A stretch of 64,000 nucleotides of DNA, from assembly GCA_964568985.1 (NCBI GenBank), contig CAZMSP010000001.1:1-64000 (forward strand). The letters run 5' to 3'. Each line of letters starts with the position of its first letter. The stretch's first letter is position 1. This DNA comes from CAZBWE01 sp964568985 (GTDB lineage Bacteria > Planctomycetota > Phycisphaerae > Sedimentisphaerales > Anaerobacaceae). Made by a program: the position numbers and the translations under genes. A model generated the notes under the pieces. That model was not told where the DNA came from. It made no database searches and saw nothing but the letters and a program-made list of their open reading frames with translations. Positions 51,031 to 58,351 of the stretch are shown in pieces.

Positions 51031-52845
51031 ATGCTAAAAAGAACACATAATTGTGGACAGCTTCGGCTGGACGATGCCGGCAAAAAAGTAACACTGGCTG
51101 GCTGGGCTCAATCCTATCGCGACCACGGCAATCTGGTTTTCATTGATTTACGCGATAGATATGGCCTGACCCAACTTGTCTTTAATCCTGAGAGACATCC
51201 CGGTGCACACAAACCAGCGAGAGCAGTTCGTTGCGAGTGGGTAATAGCCGCTAAAGGCATTGTTCAGCTGAGAAGCGAAGGTATGGCAAATCCTAAGCTG
51301 CCAACAGGCCAAATCGAGGTGGCTGTCGAGCAACTGGAAATTCTAAATATCTCCAAAACACCGCCCTTTGAAATCGATAGCGCCGAAAAAACGTCCGAGG
51401 AGCTTCGGCTGAAAAATCGCTACATTGACCTTCGTCGAACAGAAATGCAGCACAAACTGCACCTACGACATCGCGTAACCAAAATTACGCGGGGCTATTT
51501 CGATGCGCTGGGCTTCTGGGAGATTGAAACGCCGATGCTGGCAAAAAGCACACCAGAAGGCGCAAGGGATTTCCTCGTACCAAGCCGGTTGTTTCAGAAC
51601 TGTTTCTATGCACTGCCTCAATCGCCGCAATTGTTTAAGCAAATCCTGATGGTAAGCGGCATCGATAAATACTTCCAGATAGTTCGCTGCTTCCGCGATG
51701 AAGACCCACGGGCCGACAGGCAGGCAGAATTTACGCAGATTGACGTCGAGATGAGCTTTGTCGACAGTGACGATGTCATCGGCGTACACGAAAATCTTGT
51801 AGCAAAAATTTGGAAACAGATTCTTGACGTGGATGTAAAGGTACCTATGCGGAGAGTATCTTACAAAGACGCAATGGCCGATTACGGCACCGATAGGCCA
51901 GACTTACGCTTCGATATGAAGCTAAAAGATATATCCGATATTGTAAAACAAAGTACATTCAAAGTATTTACAACGGTGGTTGAACAGGGCGGAGTCGTAA
52001 AGGGCCTTTGTGCACCCGGTGAAAAATACTCCAGAAGTGATATCGAAAAAACATTAACCAATTTTGTAGCCGATTACGGCGCTAAAGGCCTGGCTTGGAC
52101 AAAGGTCAAAAGTGAAAACAACGGACTTTCACTTGCCGGCGGTTCCGCCAAGTTCTTTAGTCCCGAACAGCAACAGAAGATTATCGAACGCTTTGGCGCA
52201 AAAGACGGCGATATGCTTTTGTTCGTTGCAGATGAGTATGCAGCCGCCAACAAAGCCCTGGCGCCTCTGCGATGCAGGCTGGCGAGAGACCTGAAACTCT
52301 ACGATGAGAATAAATTTGAATTTCTTTGGGTGGTGGACTTTCCACTGTTTGAATGGAATGAGGATGAAAAACGATATGATTCTCTACATCATCCGTTTAC
52401 CTCGCCGGTGCCCGAGGATATTGAAAAGCTCGATACAGATCCTGCCAATATCTGCTCCCAGGCATACGATATTATCGTCAATGGCTGCGAGATTGGCGGC
52501 GGCAGTATTCGTATCCACGACCCAGAGGTTCAGCAGAAGGTCTTTGGTCTGCTCAAAATCTCAAAACAGCAGGCTCGGCAGCGGTTTGGGTTCTTTTTGA
52601 AGGCTCTGGAATATGGCGCTCCACCGCACGGCGGCATTGCTCTCGGCCTGGACCGATTGATTATGCTGCTAACCGGCACGGAAAATATAAGAGACGTAAT
52701 TGCATTTCCAAAGACCCAGCGAGGTCAATGCCTTTTAACTGATGCGCCAAGTGAAGTGGACCAAAAACAGCTTGACGAGCTTAGCCTGCGAACGCAAAGG
52801 CACTCACACAAACCAGAGCAAAAAACTGACGAGCAAAAGCAATAA
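51031..52845 (+). CDS. aspS: Aspartyl-tRNA synthetase
   Basis: Charges tRNA-Asp (and perhaps tRNA-Asn). The 604-residue bacterial-type enzyme has an N-terminal OB fold (LAGWAQSYRDHGNLVFIDLRDRYG), class II motif 2 FRDEDPRADRQAEFTQIDVE, the bacterial GAD insertion (about 300-420) and motif 3 GIALGLDRLIMLL. TPEGARDFLVPSR and FYALPQSPQLFKQ are also standard. No gatCAB or asnS is in the window. The C-terminal tail is rich in Lys, Gln and Glu. Its own promoter at 50921 separates it from the phage-like cluster. Confidence 0.97.
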   Translation: MLKRTHNCGQLRLDDAGKKVTLAGWAQSYRDHGNLVFIDLRDRYGLTQLVFNPERHPGAHKPARAVRCEWVIAAKGIVQLRSEGMANPKLPTGQIEVAVEQLEILNISKTPPFEIDSAEKTSEELRLKNRYIDLRRTEMQHKLHLRHRVTKITRGYFDALGFWEIETPMLAKSTPEGARDFLVPSRLFQNCFYALPQSPQLFKQILMVSGIDKYFQIVRCFRDEDPRADRQAEFTQIDVEMSFVDSDDVIGVHENLVAKIWKQILDVDVKVPMRRVSYKDAMADYGTDRPDLRFDMKLKDISDIVKQSTFKVFTTVVEQGGVVKGLCAPGEKYSRSDIEKTLTNFVADYGAKGLAWTKVKSENNGLSLAGGSAKFFSPEQQQKIIERFGAKDGDMLLFVADEYAAANKALAPLRCRLARDLKLYDENKFEFLWVVDFPLFEWNEDEKRYDSLHHPFTSPVPEDIEKLDTDPANICSQAYDIIVNGCEIGGGSIRIHDPEVQQKVFGLLKISKQQARQRFGFFLKALEYGAPPHGGIALGLDRLIMLLTGTENIRDVIAFPKTQRGQCLLTDAPSEVDQKQLDELSLRTQRHSHKPEQKTDEQKQ

Positions 52846-52857
52846 ATTGCGAAGGTT

Positions 52858-52940
52858 GTCATTGCGAGCGAAGCAAAGCAATCTATATTTAGCCCCACGT
52901 TTGGGACACCGCCTTGCGGGAACCCTTGAGCGGGGTTTTG
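52858..52940. repeat. CATTGCGAGC half-repeat followed by CCCCACGTTTGGGAC hairpin
   Basis: GTCATTGCGAGCGAAGC and GCAATCT occupy 52858-52884. From 52893, CCCCACGTTTGGGAC runs to GGGAACCCTTGAGCGGGG at about 52936, an imperfect hairpin also present in longer form at 55871-55947. It fills the gap between aspS and the histidine kinase gene. Confidence 0.85.
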
Positions 52941-52962
52941 ACCGTTTTTAAGCGTTGATACG

Positions 52963-54594
52963 ATGCGTCTTAATTTGAAACGTATTTGGCTGCGGATTTT
53001 GAAGTTACTGCGGTTATCGCCTCTTTCGCTGGCGAGAAAGTGTCAGCTGGCATTTGGGGCAGCGGTGGTCTTTGTCTTGGCTCTTGTTCTTCTTTTACTT
53101 TACATCTGGATGAATCAGCTTACAAAAAAGGCCACTCTGGACGCAGGGCGGGCTTCATCACAGATACTATTACGTCGACATTTCCAGAGACAGCAAGTCG
53201 GCGAAACAACACTGCCGGTACTTGGTAATACCGGTGCCGTACTCGATGTAAACGATTTTGATTTGCTATGGATTTGCTTCACTAGCCAACAGGATAATAA
53301 GCAGCTTCAGACCCTGGCTGATGTGCAAAAGAAAATGGTCGACCTCTTAAAAGCTGACCAGAGCAGAGACGATAATGTTACTTTCGCCAGATATGATGGC
53401 CTGCTGTACAGTAATTACGTAAGAATTTTCAGAGCCACCGATAGCTGTATAAGCTGTCATAATCCGCAGGGTTCTGCCAGCCCTTTTAGCAAAAATGAGC
53501 CGATTGGCGCCGCGATTGTTCAGCGACCAGCCGATGAAATCAGCAAAACAACACTTATGAATCTTATCTGGATAATTGTCGCAGGTCTGATTGGCGGCAC
53601 AGGGGCCATTGTCGCCTTTTATATGATAACCCAGCGGGTAATCCTTAGGCCAATCCGGCAGCTACGGGCGCTGGCCAACAACGTCGCAGAAGGAAATCTC
53701 GATACAAGAAGCGCAATAAAAACTGGTGACGAATACGAGAAACTTGCCAACGCCTTTAACCATATGCTCGATGGCCTGCAGGTTGTCCAGGAGAAACTAC
53801 GGCAGACAAACAAACAGCTTGATGACAAAATAGTCGAGCTTTCCGAGCGAAATATAGAACTTTTCAAGGCCAATAAATTAAAGAGTGAATTTTTAGCAAA
53901 TATCTCTCACGAGTTCAAAACGCCCTTAAATGCAATACTTGGCTTTGCACAAGTTCTGCGAGACAAAACCGGTTTTTTACAAAAGGATAAAAACAAGAGG
54001 TACGCTGAAAATGTCATCTCCAGTGGCAATCGCCTGTTAAATATGATTAACGACCTGCTGGACTTGGCGAAGACCGAAGCCGGGAAAATCCAGCTAAATA
54101 TTGAACAAACATTTATACGAGAGCTTATTAAAGATATCATCGCACAATTCTCTTTGCAGACCAAGAAAAAGAAAATCAAAGTCAAACTTGTTGTCGATGA
54201 TGATATTCCAACACTCTTAACAGATGCCGGCAAGGTCCAGCAGATACTTTACAACTTTTTCAGCAACGCTGTTAAATTCACGCCAGAGCGGGGTAGAATT
54301 GAAGTTCGAGCCCGCCTGCGGCGGGAAGAAAACATGGTTCGCATTGCGGTTACCGATACCGGCTGTGGTATCGCCGAGTCCGACAAGGAAAAAATCTTTG
54401 AAAAGTTTCGGCAGGTTGACGGCTCTTTAACTCGCCAAACGGACGGCAGTGGCTTGGGCCTTACCATCAGCAGGGAATTGGCAACTATGTTGGCTGGAAG
54501 TATCAGCCTGGAAAGCGAGCCGGGCAAGGGCTCAACCTTCTGGCTCGATATCCCCATTACACTTACCAAAGAACAAGAAACGCAGACCACCTAA
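52963..54594 (+). CDS. Membrane sensor histidine kinase with c-type haem motif
   Basis: A 543-residue two-component sensor. Membrane segment 1 (about 31-50) and segment 2 (about 199-221) enclose a periplasmic domain with SCISCHNP (Cys162, Cys165, His166), a CxxCH haem-c attachment motif as in DUF3365/Tll0287-like sensors. Then come HAMP (about 222-275), a coiled coil, HisKA with phosphoacceptor His316 in NISHEFKTPLN, and HATPase with NAVKFTPE, TDTGCGIAE and GSGLGLTIS. It probably senses redox state or a gas ligand such as NO or O2. No response regulator is adjacent. Confidence 0.92.
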   Translation: MRLNLKRIWLRILKLLRLSPLSLARKCQLAFGAAVVFVLALVLLLLYIWMNQLTKKATLDAGRASSQILLRRHFQRQQVGETTLPVLGNTGAVLDVNDFDLLWICFTSQQDNKQLQTLADVQKKMVDLLKADQSRDDNVTFARYDGLLYSNYVRIFRATDSCISCHNPQGSASPFSKNEPIGAAIVQRPADEISKTTLMNLIWIIVAGLIGGTGAIVAFYMITQRVILRPIRQLRALANNVAEGNLDTRSAIKTGDEYEKLANAFNHMLDGLQVVQEKLRQTNKQLDDKIVELSERNIELFKANKLKSEFLANISHEFKTPLNAILGFAQVLRDKTGFLQKDKNKRYAENVISSGNRLLNMINDLLDLAKTEAGKIQLNIEQTFIRELIKDIIAQFSLQTKKKKIKVKLVVDDDIPTLLTDAGKVQQILYNFFSNAVKFTPERGRIEVRARLRREENMVRIAVTDTGCGIAESDKEKIFEKFRQVDGSLTRQTDGSGLGLTISRELATMLAGSISLESEPGKGSTFWLDIPITLTKEQETQTT

Positions 54595-54636
54595 CACCAT
54601 AGAAATCAAAGAATTATAGTTAGCTATCTACCATTG

Positions 54637-54730
54637 TCATTATGAGGGAGCAAAGCGACCGAAGCAATCTCAATTTTTGAGCTTTTAAGATTGCCCGGCC
54701 TACATACGGCGGATATCGTGATGACACATA
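54637..54730. repeat. CATTGCGAGC-family palindromic repeat, diverged
   Basis: GTCATTATGAGGGAGC, then GAAGCAATCTCAA and TTTAAGATTGCC with ATCGTGATGACAC form a 90-base imperfect hairpin like that at 37369-37451. It lies in the 296-base gap between the kinase and coaD, which otherwise holds only the coaD promoter and leader. Confidence 0.8.
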
Positions 54731-54771
54731 GACGCAATTTATACTATCTGAACGGTTAAAAGGATAAATCT

Positions 54772-54799
54772 TTGATTGTTTCTACCAAACCAGTATAAT
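54772..54799 (+). promoter_or_regulatory. Sigma-70-like promoter of coaD
   Basis: TTGATT at 54772-54777 and a perfect TATAAT at 54794-54799 with a 16-base spacer. Transcription would start at about 54806, at the left arm of the inverted repeat. Confidence 0.75.
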
Positions 54800-54803
54800 A
54801 ATT

Positions 54804-54880
54804 CCGTACTAATTAGGCTTAGAAACAGTCGCAATCCGAGGGTAAGTGAGCATTTTTTGCTGAAGGAACAATTAGTACGG
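54804..54880 (+). promoter_or_regulatory. 5' leader stem of coaD, possible translation control
   Basis: CCGTACTAATT (54804-54814) pairs with AATTAGTACGG (54870-54880), 55 bases apart. The right arm ends directly before GGAG, the Shine-Dalgarno of coaD, so a long-range stem formed from the very 5' end of the mRNA would sit next to the ribosome site. Confidence 0.7.
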
Positions 54881-54890
54881 GAGTGTGCTG

Positions 54891-55400
54891 ATGGGTAAAA
54901 AATTTGTAAGGGCGGTTTTCCCCGGCTCGTTTGACCCGATTACGAACGGCCATCTTGATGTTATCGAGCGTGGTATGAAGCTCTTCGATGAGCTTATAAT
55001 CGCGGTTGGCAAAAGCCCTGTTAAAAACCAGCTCTTTACCCCCCAGGAACGGGTGGAAATGATAGAAGAAATCATTCGTCAAAGGCGGATGACCGGCGTC
55101 TCGGTCGAGAGTTTCGAGGGGCTGACGGTCGAATACGCCGCCAGAAAAAAGGCGGACGTCATTCTCAGAGGCCTGCGTTCCCTTACCGACGTTCAGTACG
55201 AGTTCCAGCTTGCTATGACCAATCGGGCTGTGGCTGGCATCGAAACTGTATTTATTATGACCAGTGAGCAGTATGGCTTTACAAGTTCGACATTGATACG
55301 TGAAGTGGCATCTCTGGGTGGTGACCTATCGAACCTCATTCCAGAAAACGTTCATAAGCATCTGAAACAGCGACTAAAAAAAGTCGCTCGTGACCCGTGA
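54891..55400 (+). CDS. coaD: Pantetheine-phosphate adenylyltransferase
   Basis: Penultimate step of coenzyme A synthesis: 4'-phosphopantetheine plus ATP gives dephospho-CoA. The 169-residue protein has the nucleotidylyl motif PGSFDPITNGHLDVIERG, AVGKSPVKN, RGLRSLTDVQYEFQLAMTN and the ISS-like SEQYGFTSSTLIREVASLGGD. All active-site residues appear present. ATG 54891 is preceded by GGAG at six bases. It is followed after 37 bases by the QueD-like gene. Confidence 0.97.
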   Translation: MGKKFVRAVFPGSFDPITNGHLDVIERGMKLFDELIIAVGKSPVKNQLFTPQERVEMIEEIIRQRRMTGVSVESFEGLTVEYAARKKADVILRGLRSLTDVQYEFQLAMTNRAVAGIETVFIMTSEQYGFTSSTLIREVASLGGDLSNLIPENVHKHLKQRLKKVARDP

Positions 55401-55437
55401 CTCAGGGGCATGAATTACAAGGGGCCAGTTACGAGAG

Positions 55438-55824
55438 ATGTTTACTATTAGTGTTGAAACGCACTTTTGGGCATCGCATCGATTGACATCGCCAGATGGC
55501 TCGAAAGAACCTGAGCACCATCATAGCTGGTCGGTTACAGTTGATGTCAGCAGCAAAAAGCTTAACAGTATGGGGCTTGTGATGGATTTCGGCCAGCTTA
55601 AGGAGCTGATTTGCAACATCGTGGCCGAGTTTGATAATACGACGTTAGACAGCAATGATTATTTTCAGAAGAACAGTTCATCAGCTGAGAATGTAGCCAG
55701 ATATATATATGAAAAACTGCGAGCCAAACTGCCTAAAGTTGTCATACTTCAAAGCGTCGAAGTTGTCGAAGAGCCGGGCTGTTCAGCAATATTCTCCAAG
55801 GATAAATCGGTCGAACAAAAATAA
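55438..55824 (+). CDS. 6-pyruvoyl-tetrahydropterin synthase/QueD family protein, atypical active site
   Basis: A 128-residue T-fold protein. Zinc ligands are His14 (ETHFWASHRL) and the HHH cluster at 27-29 in place of HGH. The Cys that normally precedes HGH by four residues (CxxxHGH) is Lys23, with Glu24 and Glu26 beside it. LVMDFGQLKELI and the C-terminal VVEEPGCSAIF are conserved. QueD makes carboxytetrahydropterin for queuosine; relatives with Glu instead of Cys make other pterins. The function here is therefore uncertain. No queC or queE is nearby. Confidence 0.8.
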   Translation: MFTISVETHFWASHRLTSPDGSKEPEHHHSWSVTVDVSSKKLNSMGLVMDFGQLKELICNIVAEFDNTTLDSNDYFQKNSSSAENVARYIYEKLRAKLPKVVILQSVEVVEEPGCSAIFSKDKSVEQK

Positions 55825-55846
55825 AGTTTTTACGGCAGGCTAAATC

Positions 55847-55947
55847 TGCCGAAGGCGGATAAATATTTGACCCCACGTTTGGGACTCCGACTTGCCTGTA
55901 TCAGCTTGGCTGAGCCAAGACGGGCGGGAACCCTCACGTGGGGTTCT
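55847..55947. repeat. CCGAAGGCGG and CCCCACGTTTGGGAC hairpin repeats
   Basis: CTGCCGAAGGCGGA at about 55846, then a 77-base hairpin from CCCCACGTTTGGGAC (55871) to GGGAACCCTCACGTGGGG (ending about 55942). The inner stem CTTGGCTGAGCCAAG is a second palindrome. The shorter relative is at 52893-52940. Confidence 0.85.
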
Positions 55948-56067
55948 GCTCGCTCATAATTTTGCCGATATTTTTGAAAAACGATACAATAGTTTGCAGT
56001 TCCATCTTGCTTTTGATATAATAAGACTTTGGAGCCGAGTGCTCGTTTATCTCTGCGAGGATTTAGT

Positions 56068-56565
56068 ATGCAATGTCAGATTTGTAAAAAAAATGATGCG
56101 ACTATTCATCTAACTGAGATTACCGACGGCAATCGAGAAGAAATGCACATTTGCGAGCAGTGTGCTGTCGAGCAGGGAATAGCTGTCAAGAGTCATATTC
56201 CTATAAATGAGCTGCTCGGTGGCTTGCTTGCTGCCCAGCCATCAGACGATGATTTATCTGGCCAGCCGGGCCAGCAGGTTCAATGCCCATGCTGTGGCAT
56301 AACGTTAGCTCAATTTCGCAAAGAGGCGGTCTTAGGATGCCCCTACGATTATGAGGTTTTTGAGAAATCGCTGCTACCACTTATCAAGAAAGCACACAGT
56401 GGCAAGACAACCCACAGTGGCAAGCTCCCCTCAAAAACTCCGAAGGATACAAAAAAGCAGGTAGAACTTTTCAACCTTCGTAAACAGCTCGAAGCTGCTG
56501 TGCAAAGCGAGGACTACGAACTGGCAGCCAAATTGCGGGACAAAATAAACAAAATGGAATCTTGA
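56068..56565 (+). CDS. mcsA: McsA-like zinc-finger/UVR-domain protein
   Basis: A 165-residue McsA homologue, the activator of the arginine kinase McsB. It has two CxxC pairs at the N terminus (MQCQICKKND and HICEQCAVEQG), a third CPCCGITLAQF with a later Cys, and a C-terminal UVR coiled coil (RKQLEAAVQSEDYELAAKLRDK). Start at ATG 56068 has GAGG eight bases upstream. The SGKTTHSGK segment is a short internal duplication. mcsB follows after a 95-base repeat-bearing gap. Confidence 0.92.
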   Translation: MQCQICKKNDATIHLTEITDGNREEMHICEQCAVEQGIAVKSHIPINELLGGLLAAQPSDDDLSGQPGQQVQCPCCGITLAQFRKEAVLGCPYDYEVFEKSLLPLIKKAHSGKTTHSGKLPSKTPKDTKKQVELFNLRKQLEAAVQSEDYELAAKLRDKINKMES

Positions 56566-56660
56566 TACTTGATTCTCCGCCGATAGGCATCCTGTGGAGA
56601 TACTCGGCGAGCATCGAGGTTTATCCGCCGCAGGCGGAATCCAGCATTGAGAGACGAGAG

Positions 56661-57773
56661 ATGAAGTTAACCGATATAAGTAATGATATAAACGAGTGGT
56701 TTGGCGGCTCCGGGCCGATGTCGGATATTGTTATATCCTCACGGATTCGCTTGGCCAGAAACATCGCTGGCTATAAATTCCTCAGTCACTGCTCAACTTC
56801 TGAAAAGTCCGAAATTCTCAATAAGCTAAAAGATGTTTTGATGTCGCTTGACCTTGGCGACAAAGTATTTTATATCAGCGTGGACAAGGCCCCAACCTTA
56901 AATCGTCATTTGCTCGTGGAAAGGCACCTTATCAGCCATAACCACGCATTTGGCAAAGGCCCGCGAGGTGCTGTTATCGCTCAGCGGGAATTCTTCACTG
57001 CTATGATTAATGAAGAGGACCACCTGAGGTTGCAGGTGTTAAAGGCCGGTTGTCAACTCTTCCAATGTCTCGAGCAGATAAACAATATCGATGATACAGT
57101 AGAGCAAAAGGTCGACTACGCCTTTAGTCCTCGTTATGGATATTTAACGGCCTGTCCCACAAACCTCGGTACCGCAATTCGGGTCTCGGTAATGTTGCAC
57201 TTACCGGCCCTTAAGATGACAGGCCAGATAGAAAAGTTCCTTCGTGCCACAAGGGATATGAGCTTGGCGGTACGCGGCCTGTTCGGCGAAGGCACCGAGG
57301 CTGCAAGCGATTTTTATCAGCTCTCAAACCAGGTAACGCTTGGAATTTCAGAGAAGGATATCGTCTCCCAATTTGAAAACTCCATTATCCCTGAAATAGT
57401 CGAATATGAAAATGCTGCCAGAAAACGGCTGCTCTCGGAGGATGCTGACCTTCTCAACGACAAAATCTCTCGCGCGATGGCACTGTTACGAGGCGCCCAT
57501 TTGATAAGTTCGCAGGAGGCATTATACTTATTGAGTCACTTACGGCTGGGCTTAAATATGCACGAACATATGGGGGCCTCAACTCCTGCGATAGACCGGC
57601 TCTCCCGGCTCAGCGATGCAGATGGCAAAGGTAGTCTTTCTATCGCCACTATCAATCGGCTGTTTTTGTTGACTTTGCCGGCGCATCTGCAGTTAAATTA
57701 TGGAAAGCCGCTCGATTCCACGCACAGAGATGCACTTCGCGCACAAATCATCCGCTCCGCACTAAATGGTTAG
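56661..57773 (+). CDS. mcsB: Protein arginine kinase McsB
   Basis: A 370-residue phosphagen-kinase-fold enzyme that phosphorylates protein arginines, marking proteins for ClpCP degradation in Bacillus. The start block VISSRIRLARNIAGYKF, GPRGAVIAQREFF-like central part, YLTACPTNLGTAIRVSVML (ATP guanidino signature) and VRGLFGEGTEAASDFYQLSN are conserved. ATG 56661 is chosen because the 33-residue extension is encoded by a GCCGCAGGCGG/heptamer repeat, whose last unit supplies GAGAG as ribosome site. ctsR and clpC are not in the window. Confidence 0.93.
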   Translation: MKLTDISNDINEWFGGSGPMSDIVISSRIRLARNIAGYKFLSHCSTSEKSEILNKLKDVLMSLDLGDKVFYISVDKAPTLNRHLLVERHLISHNHAFGKGPRGAVIAQREFFTAMINEEDHLRLQVLKAGCQLFQCLEQINNIDDTVEQKVDYAFSPRYGYLTACPTNLGTAIRVSVMLHLPALKMTGQIEKFLRATRDMSLAVRGLFGEGTEAASDFYQLSNQVTLGISEKDIVSQFENSIIPEIVEYENAARKRLLSEDADLLNDKISRAMALLRGAHLISSQEALYLLSHLRLGLNMHEHMGASTPAIDRLSRLSDADGKGSLSIATINRLFLLTLPAHLQLNYGKPLDSTHRDALRAQIIRSALNG

Positions 57774-58275
57774 GAGATATTTTTCACCGCTGAGAACGCC
57801 GGGGTCACAGAGAATTTTGCCACCAAGACCTTAAGAAGTGTAAAGTGCCTAAAGTTGCGGATTATTTTCTCGCTTTAGTACCTGATAACCTGATTCCTGA
57901 TATCCTATGCCTTGATTTCCTAATAACCTGCCTGATACCTAAGATAAAGTCGTGCCGCTCCTCCTATGAACGACTTGCAAATCTAACATCTATTGTAGGC
58001 AAATGTCCCCAAATGTCAAGCAAAAAACAATGCTCGATTCCACTCATAGAGATGTGGCCCCGCACCTACTTTTAAGATTTAGCTCCCGAATATATATTTC
58101 AGTCCAGATTGTAAAAAAACCTTCATTTTACTTTGATTGTGTATTCTCAAAGTAGCTGCGGGGCTGCCAAAATGGCACTATTAACAAGAAGATAGAAGAC
58201 GGAAAACAGAAGTCAGAAGCCATAACTTCCTGAAATAAAAGATGTTAGTTGCTCAAAACAGATTGTGCTTGACTT
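57774..58275. other. Intergenic region mcsB-dnaK rich in repeats
   Basis: No gene. It holds a CACCGCTGAGAACGC-type fragment, a tract of CCTGATN units (57879-57945), the orphan promoter-leader module (57954-58027) and an AGAAGAT/AGAAGTC heptamer tract (about 58187-58220). Confidence 0.75.
57954..58027 (-). promoter_or_regulatory. Promoter-leader module, copy 2 (orphan)
   Basis: On the minus strand TTGACA, 16 bases, TACAAT, then a leader with CGTTCATAGGAGGAGCGGC, nearly identical over 74 bases to 38633-38706. It points into the back of mcsB and has no gene downstream. A following CAGGNNATCAGG tract is also shared with copy 1. Confidence 0.75.
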
Positions 58276-58291
58276 TTGGCACGGCTTTTGC
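58276..58291 (+). promoter_or_regulatory. Sigma-54-type promoter element before dnaK
   Basis: TTGGCACGGCTTTTGC fits the -24/-12 consensus YTGGCACG-N4-TTGC exactly, except the last base. It is 60 bases before the ATG. A TTGACT at about 58269 could instead serve as a sigma-70 -35 box with GAATAA as a poor -10. No CIRCE element is visible. Confidence 0.6.
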
Positions 58292-58351
58292 GAATAAATA
58301 ACCACAGATTAAATATAAATAAAATCTCTGTGGCAAAAAAAGGAGATGATT

